Assembly: GCF_001570625.1 (NCBI RefSeq)
Contig: NZ_BBQT01000017.1
Coordinates: forward strand, 1 to 64,000
DNA from: Syntrophomonas wolfei subsp. methylbutyratica
Lineage (GTDB): Bacteria > Bacillota > Syntrophomonadia > Syntrophomonadales > Syntrophomonadaceae
Direction: 5' to 3'
DNA length: 64,000 nucleotides
Part shown: in pieces, positions 10,061 through 18,162 of the stretch
Layout of the letters: each line of letters opens with the position of its first letter
How positions within the stretch are numbered: position 1 is the stretch's first letter
Notes under the pieces: generated by a model
Told to the model about the DNA's origin: nothing
The model's database searches: none
What the model saw: the letters and a program-made list of their open reading frames with translations, nothing else
Position numbers and translations under genes: made by a program

Positions 10061-10136
10061 AGGGGAGTAGCTCAATTGGCAGAGCATCGGTCTCCAAAAC
10101 CGAGGGCTGGGGGTTCGAGACCTCTCTCCCCTGCCA
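10061..10136 (+). tRNA. tRNA-Trp (anticodon CCA)
   Basis: A complete cloverleaf. The acceptor arms AGGGGAG and CTCCCCT pair over seven bases. The anticodon stem TCGGT/ACCGA closes the loop CTCCAAA, whose central CCA reads UGG. The T arm carries TTCGAGA, and the 3' CCA is encoded. It stands alone, with its own promoter and terminator. Confidence 0.95.
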
Positions 10137-10150
10137 TAATGAATAATGAT

Positions 10151-10174
10151 ACCGCGCAAACTGCGCGGTTTTTG
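10151..10174 (+). terminator. Terminator of tRNA-Trp
   Basis: CCGCGCA and TGCGCGG form a GC-rich stem with an AAC loop followed by TTTTTG, 14 bases after the tRNA. Confidence 0.85.
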
Positions 10175-10210
10175 TTTGGAAATGAATCATGTAAACAAAT
10201 CCTTATATAG

Positions 10211-11302
10211 CTACGATTTTGTCTCCTCGGTTTTTAGCAGATAAAGATTGCGACTGGGGAAGGGGATTTCCACCCCCTCATCCTCCAAAATCTCTATTAT
10301 CTTTAAATTAAGTTCCTCCTTTATAAGCAGGTATTCAGCCCATACGGTTGTCTTGGTGAAAAAGTATAGAAAAATATTCAAACTGCTTTCCCCAAAAGAC
10401 TCAAAATTCACCAATATGGTTTCGGGATCTACAGCAGGATGTTCCGTAAGCATCTGTTTAAGCTTATTTATAACAGATTCTATCTGCGCTTTGCTGGTAT
10501 GATATGATATACCTAAATTAATGCTTATCTTGCGTTTGCCCATACGGCTATAGTTGGTAATGGCTTGAGTCGCCAGGGCGGAGTTAGGAACCGTAACCAG
10601 GGACTGTTCAGAAGTTCTGATTCCGGTACTGCGAAAGGAAATGCTTTCAACTGTCCCTTCAACACCTGGTATAGATATACGGTCACCAATAATGAAGGGT
10701 TTTTCCAAAATAATAACTATACCACCAAAGAGGTTGGCCAGCATATCCTTGGCCGCTAAAGCCAGGGCCAGCCCCCCTAATCCCAAACCGGCAATAAAAC
10801 CGTTGACATCAAAACCCCATTCCCCCGCAATGATAATAATGACCAGAGCAATAATAAGAAAGTGCAGAACCTTGGATAATAACGGTATTAAAATACTATC
10901 TATGTTCCATCTTTCCCGGGCTTCTTGAGATAAAATAGAACTGCTGGCAGACAAGCGGTAAAGAGCCCAGCCCAGAGTAGCTACCAGACTGGAACGAAAA
11001 AGCTTTAAAAGCATTTCTTCCTGAGAAACACTGTTCAATAAAATATCCAGGGCCAGATATAGTCCAATTAATATAATAAGAACTTGCATTGGTTTTCCCA
11101 GGGCGGTAAAGATTGTTTCGTCCCATTTTGACTTACTTTTATTGCTCATTTGTAGAAGCCAGCTTAGAACTTTTCGATAGAATAATTTCCCCAAAAGCCA
11201 AAATATCAAAAATACCAAAACCGCAATTAGTATTTCTTTTAACGCTGGTTGCGAAATAAAAGTAAGCAATTGTTCCATCAAATAATTACTTAAGCTTTTC
11301 AT
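10211..11302 (-). CDS. mscS: MscS-family small-conductance mechanosensitive channel
   Basis: A 363-residue inner-membrane channel. About four hydrophobic segments occupy residues 15-165, followed by the pore helix and beta domain with the MscS signature GLGGLALALAAKDMLAN and the GDRI segment just after it. The Gly/Ala-rich pore-lining helix is intact. The protein opens under membrane tension to release solutes during hypo-osmotic shock. The start is ATG at 11302 behind AGGAGAG. It is monocistronic. It lies far from the osmolyte-related riboswitch unit at 50 kb, so no direct link is claimed. Confidence 0.9.
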   Translation of the reverse strand: MKSLSNYLMEQLLTFISQPALKEILIAVLVFLIFWLLGKLFYRKVLSWLLQMSNKSKSKWDETIFTALGKPMQVLIILIGLYLALDILLNSVSQEEMLLKLFRSSLVATLGWALYRLSASSSILSQEARERWNIDSILIPLLSKVLHFLIIALVIIIIAGEWGFDVNGFIAGLGLGGLALALAAKDMLANLFGGIVIILEKPFIIGDRISIPGVEGTVESISFRSTGIRTSEQSLVTVPNSALATQAITNYSRMGKRKISINLGISYHTSKAQIESVINKLKQMLTEHPAVDPETILVNFESFGESSLNIFLYFFTKTTVWAEYLLIKEELNLKIIEILEDEGVEIPFPSRNLYLLKTEETKS

Positions 11303-11419
11303 ATTACCACTCTCCTGAACCGTTTAGCCGATCTTTTCCCCATTCTAATTCTCCTTCTTTATGTATTAAGCTGCCCCAAACAGTGAATAATCCAAAAAAG
11401 ATAAATGGAGGCAACTAGA

Positions 11420-11692
11420 TTGAAAGAAAATAAACTTCTTTTTGTCCAAATACTATTGGCCGCCATTATTTTGTGTTTCTCCTTTTGGGCCCTCTTGGCA
11501 ACTGGCAATGCACTTTATTTTATGGCCATTTTACTGTCTCTGGCGGCAATAGTTTTTATCGTCTATATTCTATATGAACTGCGAAATGAACAAAAGCCCA
11601 TTTACTCCAAAGATTATTATTTCTATTTTATTGACCGGCAAAACTCAGCTGACGAAAGCTTCTTTTTTCCCTTTAGGGAAATGCGACGCTAA
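11420..11692 (+). CDS. Small membrane protein, unknown function
   Basis: A 90-residue protein with two adjacent hydrophobic helices (roughly residues 6-28 and 31-52) and a charged, aromatic C-terminal tail that should face the cytoplasm. I start it at TTG 11420 because GGAGG stands eight bases upstream. The ATG at 11405 overlaps that ribosome site and has none of its own. It is a lone plus-strand gene between the divergent mscS and the convergent EF-G paralogue. I recognise no family. Confidence 0.6.
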   Translation: MKENKLLFVQILLAAIILCFSFWALLATGNALYFMAILLSLAAIVFIVYILYELRNEQKPIYSKDYYFYFIDRQNSADESFFFPFREMRR

Positions 11693-11710
11693 AGAAACCT
11701 GTACTTAGAC

Positions 11711-11738
11711 AAAACAGGGGGCCTTTAAGGTCCCCTGT
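11711..11738 (-). terminator. Terminator between convergent genes
   Basis: ACAGGGG and CCCCTGT pair around a GCC/AGG inner stem. On the minus strand the hairpin is followed by TTTT, placing it 10 bases after the EF-G-like stop codon. It could also stop the small plus-strand gene, but the plus-strand U-run is poor. Confidence 0.65.
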
Positions 11739-11748
11739 TGACTTGCTG

Positions 11749-13797
11749 CTATTTTTCCTTTTCTTCTTTTTCCTGTTTGGCTTTTTCTATTATTTTTTCA
11801 GCGTTTTGGCCCGGCACTTCTTCGTAGTTGGAAAACTCCATTTTAAACTTGCCGCGCCCCTGGGTCATTGACTTTAAATCAATAGTATAGCGCGCCATTT
11901 CCGCCAGGGGAACCTGAGCCTTAATAAGCTGTTTTTTGCCTGCCGGTTCCATTCCCTGCACTCTTCCCCGCCGGCTGTTTAAATCGCCGATTATATCGCC
12001 CATATATGCTTCAGGAACCTCAATTTGCACATTCATAATGGGCTCCAGCAAAACCGGTTTGGCAGATTCAACACCCTTTCTAAAGGCTATGCGAGCCGCC
12101 ATCTTAAAAGCCATTTCAGAGGAGTCCACCGAGTGATAAGAACCATCATACAAGGTTGCCTTAATATTGGTTACCGGATAGCCTGCCAGTACCCCTTCTT
12201 CCATGGCTTCAATCAGTCCTTTTTCCACTGCCGGGAAGTACTGCCGCGGAACTGACCCTCCAAAAACATTCTCGGCAAACTCAAATTCTCCCTCATAAAG
12301 GGGTTCGAATTTTACGAAAACATGACCATATTGCCCGTGCCCACCGCTCTGCTTCTTATGTTTACCTTCAGCCTCTACTGAAGTCTTTATGGTTTCCCGG
12401 TAGGGAATCCTCATTTCCCGGCTGATAACATCCACCCCAAATTTGCGGGATAACTTCTCCAGGATTATATCTACATGCGTATCACCCATGGCCCTTAGAA
12501 TTGTCTGCCGGGTTTCCGCATTCTTTTCTACCCGAATGGTGGGGTCTTCCTCAAGAAGTCTTTGCAGGGCTCCGCTTAACTTGTCCTCATCGCCTTTGCT
12601 GCGAGGTTCAATAGCTATTCCCAGCGTAGGCTCGGGGAACTCAATGGGATCCATAATTACTGGTTGGGCTTTGAGGGTTAGACTGTCTCCGGTTGAAGTA
12701 ACCGAAAGTTTAGCTACTGCTGCGATATCACCGGCATAAATCTCGGGAACTGAAGCCTGTTCTTTGCCGGTCATAATCAATAATTGGGCGATTTTTTCCT
12801 CTTTTTCCTTATTGGCATTATATACTACGGAATCAGCTTTTAGCTTACCGGTAAATAAACGAAACATGGTCAGCCTGCCTATATAAGGGTCGGCGATGGT
12901 CTTAAACACTTGAGCCAGGTTCGCTTCATTTTCCATGTCTTTACCGGCTACCAAAGGATTCTTATCTGGAGCTGCGCCACAGTTTACGATGAAATCCATC
13001 AAGGGGCTGACACCCATATTATTTAAGGCTGAGCCACAAAAGACAAATACTGCCGAACCATTGGATGCTGCTTCTTTAATGCCATCCATTATTTCCGCGT
13101 CACTGAGTTCTTCTCCCTCCAGGTACTTGCCCAGCAAATCATCATTGGCCTCAGCAGCAGCTTCAATCAGGGTTTCTTTAAAGCTCTCTACCTCGTCCAT
13201 CATATCAGCGGGAATTTCCTCTTCGCTGATTTTTCCACTCCCGGCTTCAAATATCAGGGCCTTCATTTTTAAAAGGTCCACTATCCCTTTGAAGCTCTCG
13301 GCGGCTCCAATAGGTATTTGTACCGGAACAATATTATCAGTAAAGCTGTTTTTCATATCATCCAATACTTTGTAGAAATCAGCATTTTCTCGATCCATCT
13401 TATTTATGAAAGCAAGCTTGGGAACCGTGGGATAGTCTTCCCACACGATTTCTGTTTGCACTTCCACACCGGCAGTGGCGGAGAGAACTACCAGCATGGA
13501 ATCTGCGACCCGCATAGTACCGGCTACTTCAAAGTAAAAGTCGCTATATCCGGGAGTATCCAGAATATTTATTTTATGGTCCTTGTATTCGCAAGGCACT
13601 AAAGCTGTGCTAATGGTTATTTTCTTTTTAATTTCCTCGGGATAAAAATCCGCTACAGTGTTGCCATCGTCAACCTTACCCAGCCTCTTGGTAGCCCCTG
13701 TATTATAAATCATCGCTTCTGCCAGTGAGGTTTTTCCTGTCCCTCCATGACCTACAAAAGCAATATTACGGATTTTACTACTAGGGTAAACCTTCAT
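11749..13797 (-). CDS. Elongation factor G-like GTPase (FusA paralogue)
   Basis: A 682-residue translational GTPase of the EF-G-like class found beside the main FusA in many Clostridia. The P loop GHGGTGKT is near residue 15, DTPGYSDF near 80 (G3) and NKMD near 133 (G4), followed by domains II to V. Domain IV has the KKQSGGHGQYGHVFV segment. It differs from canonical EF-G in the switch I region and in a shortened G domain. It is not in an str ribosomal operon, which supports paralogue status; its exact role (translocation, recycling or stress) is unknown. The ATG at 13797 follows GGAGG by seven bases. The C-terminus is very rich in Lys and Glu. Confidence 0.88.
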   Translation of the reverse strand: MKVYPSSKIRNIAFVGHGGTGKTSLAEAMIYNTGATKRLGKVDDGNTVADFYPEEIKKKITISTALVPCEYKDHKINILDTPGYSDFYFEVAGTMRVADSMLVVLSATAGVEVQTEIVWEDYPTVPKLAFINKMDRENADFYKVLDDMKNSFTDNIVPVQIPIGAAESFKGIVDLLKMKALIFEAGSGKISEEEIPADMMDEVESFKETLIEAAAEANDDLLGKYLEGEELSDAEIMDGIKEAASNGSAVFVFCGSALNNMGVSPLMDFIVNCGAAPDKNPLVAGKDMENEANLAQVFKTIADPYIGRLTMFRLFTGKLKADSVVYNANKEKEEKIAQLLIMTGKEQASVPEIYAGDIAAVAKLSVTSTGDSLTLKAQPVIMDPIEFPEPTLGIAIEPRSKGDEDKLSGALQRLLEEDPTIRVEKNAETRQTILRAMGDTHVDIILEKLSRKFGVDVISREMRIPYRETIKTSVEAEGKHKKQSGGHGQYGHVFVKFEPLYEGEFEFAENVFGGSVPRQYFPAVEKGLIEAMEEGVLAGYPVTNIKATLYDGSYHSVDSSEMAFKMAARIAFRKGVESAKPVLLEPIMNVQIEVPEAYMGDIIGDLNSRRGRVQGMEPAGKKQLIKAQVPLAEMARYTIDLKSMTQGRGKFKMEFSNYEEVPGQNAEKIIEKAKQEKEEKEK

Positions 13798-13881
13798 CAA
13801 ACAACCTCCTCGTTAATTAAAAGTCAACTGTAAAAATGGTACTATACTTTAATAAAACTATCAAAGCTTTTTGCTAAAATC

Positions 13882-14139
13882 CTAGCTTTTCTTAAGTACA
13901 TAAAAAATCCAATATAGAAGCAAAGCGGCCAGCAAAAATATAAGCAACTGATAAAGCATAAATCCCCTGAAAACATCTACTATGAGAGTAAATACCACCC
14001 CTAAAGCCAGTGGGAAGAGAATTAGTTGGCTTACCGGTTTATCAGGATAAGCCGGATTTTCCCTCTTCTTTTTTATATAAGAAAAGTTAAGTACTATAAA
14101 AAATATGGCGGTATTCAAAATTAGGCTAAAAAATATCAT
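13882..14139 (-). CDS. Small membrane protein downstream of surE
   Basis: An 85-residue protein with about three hydrophobic segments (residues 1-18, about 36-54 and about 60-80) and a basic loop (YIKKKREN). It overlaps the end of surE by 14 bases, which implies translational coupling. GGGAG lies six bases before the chosen ATG; an ATG two codons earlier abuts that site. It is the last gene of the ypmA-lepB-surE series. I know no family for it. Confidence 0.6.
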   Translation of the reverse strand: MIFFSLILNTAIFFIVLNFSYIKKKRENPAYPDKPVSQLILFPLALGVVFTLIVDVFRGFMLYQLLIFLLAALLLYWIFYVLKKS

Positions 14140-14920
14140 TGGCATCTCCCAATAAATGTGAAAACTGGCTGAATGATTTCCGATACTGCTCTACCAGGCG
14201 GTAGTCAGTCAAATCAAAATGTATGGGGGTTATACTTATGTAGGAATGCTGTACTGCATTTACATCACTATCTTCTTCCTGCGGTTCCTCCAATACTCCG
14301 CCACCCATCCAAAAATAAGTGTTACCCCGTGGATCCTGCCTTTCTTCAAAGAGGTTTTCATAATTTCTAACCCCCAGGCGGGTGATTCTGATACCTTTAA
14401 TGTCCTGCGGACATAGGTAGGGGATGTTTATATTCAACAAGGTCTTCTTTTCCATACCATTTTTAAAAAGATTCTGAATAACCCGGCGGGTAAACCTGGC
14501 CGCAAAAGAAAAATCCGTATCTGCGGCAAAGGAATTCAAAGATACCGCAATGGAGGGGGAACCCATAATAACTCCTTCAACCGCTGCCGAAACCGTTCCC
14601 GAATACAATACATCGGTTCCCAGGTTGGGCCCATGATTGATTCCGGATACCACCAGGTCAATATTATCTCCTACCAGCTTACTGCTGGCCAGTTTTACAC
14701 AATCAACCGGAGTACCTCCGATTACCCAACCGGCTTTTATTCCTGCCAATTTGGCCTTTATTACTTTAATCGGATCAAAGACCGTAATGGAATGACCGGT
14801 TCCGCTCCTTTCGCGGTCAGGGGCAACTACAAAGAGCTCCGCTATGGAGCCCAGTTCTCCAATCAAAGCTTGTATCCCCCGGGCGTGAATTCCATCATCA
14901 TTGGTTAGGAGAATCCTCAT
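14126..14920 (-). CDS. surE: 5'/3'-nucleotidase SurE
   Basis: A 264-residue metal-dependent nucleotide phosphatase. The N-terminus has LLTNDDGIHARG, whose Asp pair binds the metal. ERSGTGHSIT near residue 41 and SGINHGPNLGTDVLYSGT near residue 92 complete the active site. SurE dephosphorylates nucleoside monophosphates and is linked to stationary-phase survival. The start codon overlaps the lepB stop as ATGA, with GGGAGG upstream inside lepB. The length is in the family range. Confidence 0.93.
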   Translation of the reverse strand: MRILLTNDDGIHARGIQALIGELGSIAELFVVAPDRERSGTGHSITVFDPIKVIKAKLAGIKAGWVIGGTPVDCVKLASSKLVGDNIDLVVSGINHGPNLGTDVLYSGTVSAAVEGVIMGSPSIAVSLNSFAADTDFSFAARFTRRVIQNLFKNGMEKKTLLNINIPYLCPQDIKGIRITRLGVRNYENLFEERQDPRGNTYFWMGGGVLEEPQEEDSDVNAVQHSYISITPIHFDLTDYRLVEQYRKSFSQFSHLLGDANDIF

Positions 14921-15462
14921 TCAAAAGAAACCTCCCGTTCCAAAAGGCAAAAATGGGACAGAGGCCAGTAAATCATAAAAGCCTTACCTTTGATCCGATC
15001 ACGGGTTAACCAGGTATTCCACATATGGCTGTCAAAACTAAAATTGCGGTTATCACCCAGAACCAATAAGGCATCTGAAGGGACTACCACCGGTCCAAAT
15101 TGATAGTTTATTTCCTCAGGCAGGTAGGGCTCAGACAGGGGTTTGTCATTAATAAATACCCGGCCTTCTTTCATTTCTACCTTTTCTCCGGGCAGTCCGA
15201 TTACCCGCTTGATAAAATACTTGCTGGAATTTAATTCTTCAGGCGGATCAAAAATAACTATGTCGCCTCTCACCGGTTCCTTAAAATGATAAATGAACTT
15301 ATTTACCATAACCCGGTCATCAATTTGCAGGGTTTGTAACATAGAGCCGGAAGGTATTTCTCTTCCCTCTATTACGAAAGCCCTGAGGATCAAGGATAAA
15401 ATAAAAGCGATAACTATTATACTAATGGTTTCCTTAATAAAGTCGCGAAGTTCTTTACTCAA
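14917..15462 (-). CDS. lepB: Signal peptidase I
   Basis: A 181-residue type I signal peptidase. A single N-terminal membrane segment (about residues 10-30) precedes the catalytic IPSGSMLQTL serine motif near residue 39. The catalytic lysine lies in YFIKRVIGLPGE near residue 84, and LGDNRNFSFDSH is the conserved box E. It cleaves signal peptides outside the membrane. The start is TTG at 15462 behind GAGGTG. It lies 18 bases after a ypmA-like gene and overlaps surE by four bases. Confidence 0.93.
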   Translation of the reverse strand: MSKELRDFIKETISIIVIAFILSLILRAFVIEGREIPSGSMLQTLQIDDRVMVNKFIYHFKEPVRGDIVIFDPPEELNSSKYFIKRVIGLPGEKVEMKEGRVFINDKPLSEPYLPEEINYQFGPVVVPSDALLVLGDNRNFSFDSHMWNTWLTRDRIKGKAFMIYWPLSHFCLLEREVSFE

Positions 15463-15480
15463 TTATCATTCACCTCAAAG

Positions 15481-15660
15481 CTATTCAAATTCATAAATGC
15501 TAATGGTCATCTGCTCTTTCTCTTTATTTTTACTCAAACCAAACATTATTTTCTTGCCTTTCAGGCTTTTGTTCAAAAAATCTACAATCCGAACCAGTTC
15601 AGGACTGGCCGAAAAAGCTTTACTGGCAATGATATCAAGTTTACCTTTATCCTGTTGCAA
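15481..15660 (-). CDS. ypmA: YpmA-like small protein (DUF4264 family)
   Basis: A 59-residue open frame starting with TTG at 15660, eight bases after AAGGAG, and ending at 15481. The core LVRIVDFLNKSLKGKKIMFG followed by MTISIYEFE matches the small YpmA family of Firmicutes, which has no assigned function. The protein is soluble and basic. It lies 18 bases upstream of lepB on the same strand and probably opens that operon. Minimum-length filters would miss it. Confidence rests on the ribosome site and the family pattern, recalled from memory. Confidence 0.75.
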   Translation of the reverse strand: MQQDKGKLDIIASKAFSASPELVRIVDFLNKSLKGKKIMFGLSKNKEKEQMTISIYEFE

Positions 15661-16352
15661 AAGCCCATCTCCTTCCCTGTATATTGTATTTTAGTCTTTT
15701 TATATATGCAAGCTTCCCGGGCAAACGCATTCATAAGATTCTGATAAATTGGTTCACAATGCTTGTTTATTTTAGTACTAACCCTATAGAGGAATTCCCC
15801 ATAATTAAGCTATCCATAATAATTAAACTATTTCCCCAAAATGTTTTGTGAGAAAATTCACTCTTTTTTAGAAATTTATTAAAGGACTTTTAAGTATTAT
15901 GGCGAATTTTAACCCCAAATTCATATTCGTTATCCATAAAGAAGAGTCCTATATATTGTTTTTTTAAGCATCGGAAGAAACTGCGGAGCAGTTTCAACAC
16001 AGCGCTGCAACGAGGCGGGAGATTAGGGCTCTTTGCCTGTTTTGTTAATAGGAACCGCTTAAAGAAGCGGGAGACATATTTCACCTCGTTAATAAATTCT
16101 GAATTTATTGACTTTTCAATTGTTAGATTCAATGGCATAATTAATAGTATGTAACTAAAAACAGTATTTTACAAGCATTCGAGAAATCTCCTACATCCAA
16201 AACTCTCTTCAGGATTTTTTACTTCAATATCTTAGCGATTCCTTATGAAGGAGGTGGTACCAACTTAAATTTTCTTTTTCCAAGTCGGATAGGTGGAATT
16301 ATCAAAAATTGGTTGGATACTAAAGAGAAAATATTTAAGGGGGTTATTTTTA
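15661..16352. other. Intergenic region between divergent operons
   Basis: This holds the upstream sequences of the ypmA-lepB-surE operon (minus) and the CoA-transferase (plus) and, in its middle, dispersed repeat E (15960-16090). An AAGGAGGTGG stretch near 16250 resembles a strong ribosome site but precedes no open frame of useful length. Frames running through repeat E are shadows of the repeat. I see no other gene. Confidence 0.6.
15960..16090 (+). repeat. Dispersed structured repeat family 2, copy E
   Basis: About 130 bases nearly matching copies at 59698-59831 (same orientation) and 29884-30066 (inverted). It contains a perfect hairpin, GAAACTGC-GGA-GCAGTTTC, then CAACACAGCG, AACGAGGCG, CCTGTTTTGTTAATAGG and the closing CACCTCGTTA, which can pair with the inner AACGAGG. 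Open frames across the repeat (for example the segment LLRSFFRCLK) recur in the other copies and are not genes. It is intergenic, between divergent operons. Confidence 0.85.
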
Positions 16353-17705
16353 GTGGGAAAGACTTATTTGGATCTGTATAAAGAGAAACTGCGCACTGCG
16401 GATGAAGCAGTTAAGATCGTAAAATCCGGCGATTGGGTGGAATACGGTGAGTTCATGATGCAGGCCAAGGATCTGGACGCAGCCCTGGCCCGGCGCAAAG
16501 ATGAACTCAAAGATGTAAAAGTCAGAGTAGTAACTGCAACGTTTATGCCTGAAATAGTAAAATGTGACCCGGAAAGAGATCATTTCATTTATAATGACTG
16601 GCATTTTTCCGGCGGTTCCCGCCAGTTGGCCATGAAGGATCTCTGTAACTACATTCCCCTGACCTATCATGAAGCCGGCAGGTTTGTCGAAGATTTTGCC
16701 CATATCGATGTGGCCTTTATTCCGGTAGCTCCCATGGACAAACATGGCTTTTTTAACCTGGGTACCTCCAATTCCATATCTTCTTACGTAATTAATAAAG
16801 CTAAAATAAAAATTGTCGAAGTCAACACCTCCATCCCCGTATGTTTCGGTGGCTCCAAGGAAGCGGTTCATATCTCCGACATCGACTACATAGTCGAAAG
16901 CCAGACCAACCCCAAACTTTTGAGTCTGCCCGAACTGCCGGTTACGGATGTAGACCGCAAAATCGCCTCCCTGGTTATGGAAGAGATGGAGGACGGTTCC
17001 TGCATACAACTGGGCATCGGGGCTATGCCCAATACCGTTGGAACGATGATCGCCCAGTCCGATTTGAAGGACCTGGGAGTGCATACCGAAATGCTGGTGG
17101 ATGCCTATGTGGATATGTATGATGCCGGCAGAGTAAACAATAAGCGCAAGAGCATTGATAAGGGAAAAATGGTCTACACCTTCGCCATGGGCAGTGAAAA
17201 GCTTTATAACTTTATGGACCGCAACCCGGCCATTGCCAGTTACCCGGTAGGCTATACCAATGACCCTGCGGTTATCGGGCAAAACGATAAGGTGGTAGGA
17301 ATAAACAACGCCCTGGAAGTGGACCTCTTTGGCCAGGTAGCCTCTGAATCCGCAGGCTGGAGGCACATTTCCGGTACCGGCGGTCAGTTTGACTTTATCC
17401 TCGGTTCCTACAGGTCCAAAGGCGGCAAGGGCTTTATCTGCTTGAGCTCGACCACCACTCTCAAGGATGGAAGCCGGGTTTCCCGTATCAGACCTACCTT
17501 AAGCCCCGGAACCATAGTAACTGTTCCCCGTTCCTGTGTCTACCTGGTTACCACCGAGTATGGCACCGTTAACCTGAAAGCAAGAAGCACCTGGGAAAGA
17601 GCTGAAGCTCTAATCAACATCGCCCATCCTGATTTCAGAGATGAACTCGTAAAAGAAGCTCAAAAGATGCGTATCTGGACCAAGACCTGCAAGATTAACC
17701 CGTAG
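16353..17705 (+). CDS. Acetyl-CoA hydrolase/transferase family CoA-transferase (butyrate- or 4-hydroxybutyrate-type)
   Basis: A 450-residue class I CoA-transferase of the Cat/AbfT type, which moves CoA between acetate and butyrate-like acids. IQLGIGAMPN is the oxyanion/CoA-site glycine motif. Glu246, in GVHTEM, is the likely catalytic glutamate. Near the C-terminus, GSYRSKGGKGFICL and TVPRSCVYLVTTEYGTVNL complete the fold. It is soluble and cytoplasmic. In a butyrate oxidiser it would activate butyrate with acetyl-CoA; 4-hydroxybutyrate or another acid cannot be excluded. The start is GTG at 16353 behind AAGGGGG; an upstream GTG at 16293 lacks a ribosome site. It is monocistronic with a strong terminator and is flanked by repeat E upstream and repeat B downstream. 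Confidence 0.88.
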   Translation: MGKTYLDLYKEKLRTADEAVKIVKSGDWVEYGEFMMQAKDLDAALARRKDELKDVKVRVVTATFMPEIVKCDPERDHFIYNDWHFSGGSRQLAMKDLCNYIPLTYHEAGRFVEDFAHIDVAFIPVAPMDKHGFFNLGTSNSISSYVINKAKIKIVEVNTSIPVCFGGSKEAVHISDIDYIVESQTNPKLLSLPELPVTDVDRKIASLVMEEMEDGSCIQLGIGAMPNTVGTMIAQSDLKDLGVHTEMLVDAYVDMYDAGRVNNKRKSIDKGKMVYTFAMGSEKLYNFMDRNPAIASYPVGYTNDPAVIGQNDKVVGINNALEVDLFGQVASESAGWRHISGTGGQFDFILGSYRSKGGKGFICLSSTTTLKDGSRVSRIRPTLSPGTIVTVPRSCVYLVTTEYGTVNLKARSTWERAEALINIAHPDFRDELVKEAQKMRIWTKTCKINP

Positions 17706-17725
17706 AATAGATTTATTCTGGAATT

Positions 17726-17762
17726 AAAAAGCAGGTGTCTATCATGACACCTGCTTTTATTA
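17726..17762 (+). terminator. Terminator of the CoA-transferase gene
   Basis: AAAAGCAGGTGTC and GACACCTGCTTTT form a 13-base-pair stem with a six-base loop, ending in TTTTATTATT. It lies 20 bases after the stop codon. Confidence 0.9.
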
Positions 17763-17780
17763 TTTCGGTAATTCATCAGT

Positions 17781-18149
17781 GACTCTACTGCAAAAAACCC
17801 TTTTTGTTGCATGGGGTTGCATAAATATGCAAAGCGAGCGTTGGCGAAGCATGGATGCTTCACCCTTCGGGTACTCCTGATGTTCCATCCTTCGGATGTC
17901 ACTATTAAGGTTGCACCGGCGAAGACGAGCAGGCGAAAGGGGGCGAGCGACAGGATGTCGCGAGAGCGCCACCTCCCATGGACGGGAGATTGGCGCGGTA
18001 CCCCTTGAGCCGCGAGACAAGCCGTTGGTGTTGCCCATGCGTAGCGCCCTGTCGGGCACAACTGATGCTCCCTGCGGTCGCTATTAAGGACGCTGGAGCG
18101 GAATATTTATGCAAACTAATGCATAATTATTACTTTTTGCAGTGGAATC
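17781..18149 (+). repeat. Dispersed repeat family 1, copy B, with terminal inverted repeats
   Basis: A 369-base non-coding element. Its left end is GACTCTACTGCAAAAA; its right end, inverted, reads GATTCCACTGCAAAAAG. ATCAGT stands directly on both sides (17775-17780 and 18150-18155), as expected for a six-base target duplication. Inside are two cassettes of the form CTGATGNTC...CTATTAAGG, each with a small hairpin such as CATCC-TTCG-GATG. Its left half is repeated inverted at 1-154 and its right end at 24950-25041. Several overlapping open frames occur on both strands, with no ribosome sites. No transposase is present, so it looks like a non-autonomous element. Confidence 0.82.
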
Positions 18150-18162
18150 ATCAGTTATTCAT

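Noticed and set aside
15890-16138. Minus-strand frame of 82 codons through repeat E, similar to one at 59682-59864
   Set aside because: The likeness comes from the shared repeat family 2; hairpins and missing ribosome sites argue against genes.
16245-16262. AAGGAGGTGGTACC resembling a T-box fragment or strong ribosome site
   Set aside because: No T-box stem I, specifier or terminator is present and no start codon follows at a suitable distance.
16350-17366. Long minus-strand frame of 338 codons
   Set aside because: It is the antisense shadow of the CoA-transferase gene and is rich in Gly, His and Tyr in the way antisense frames are.
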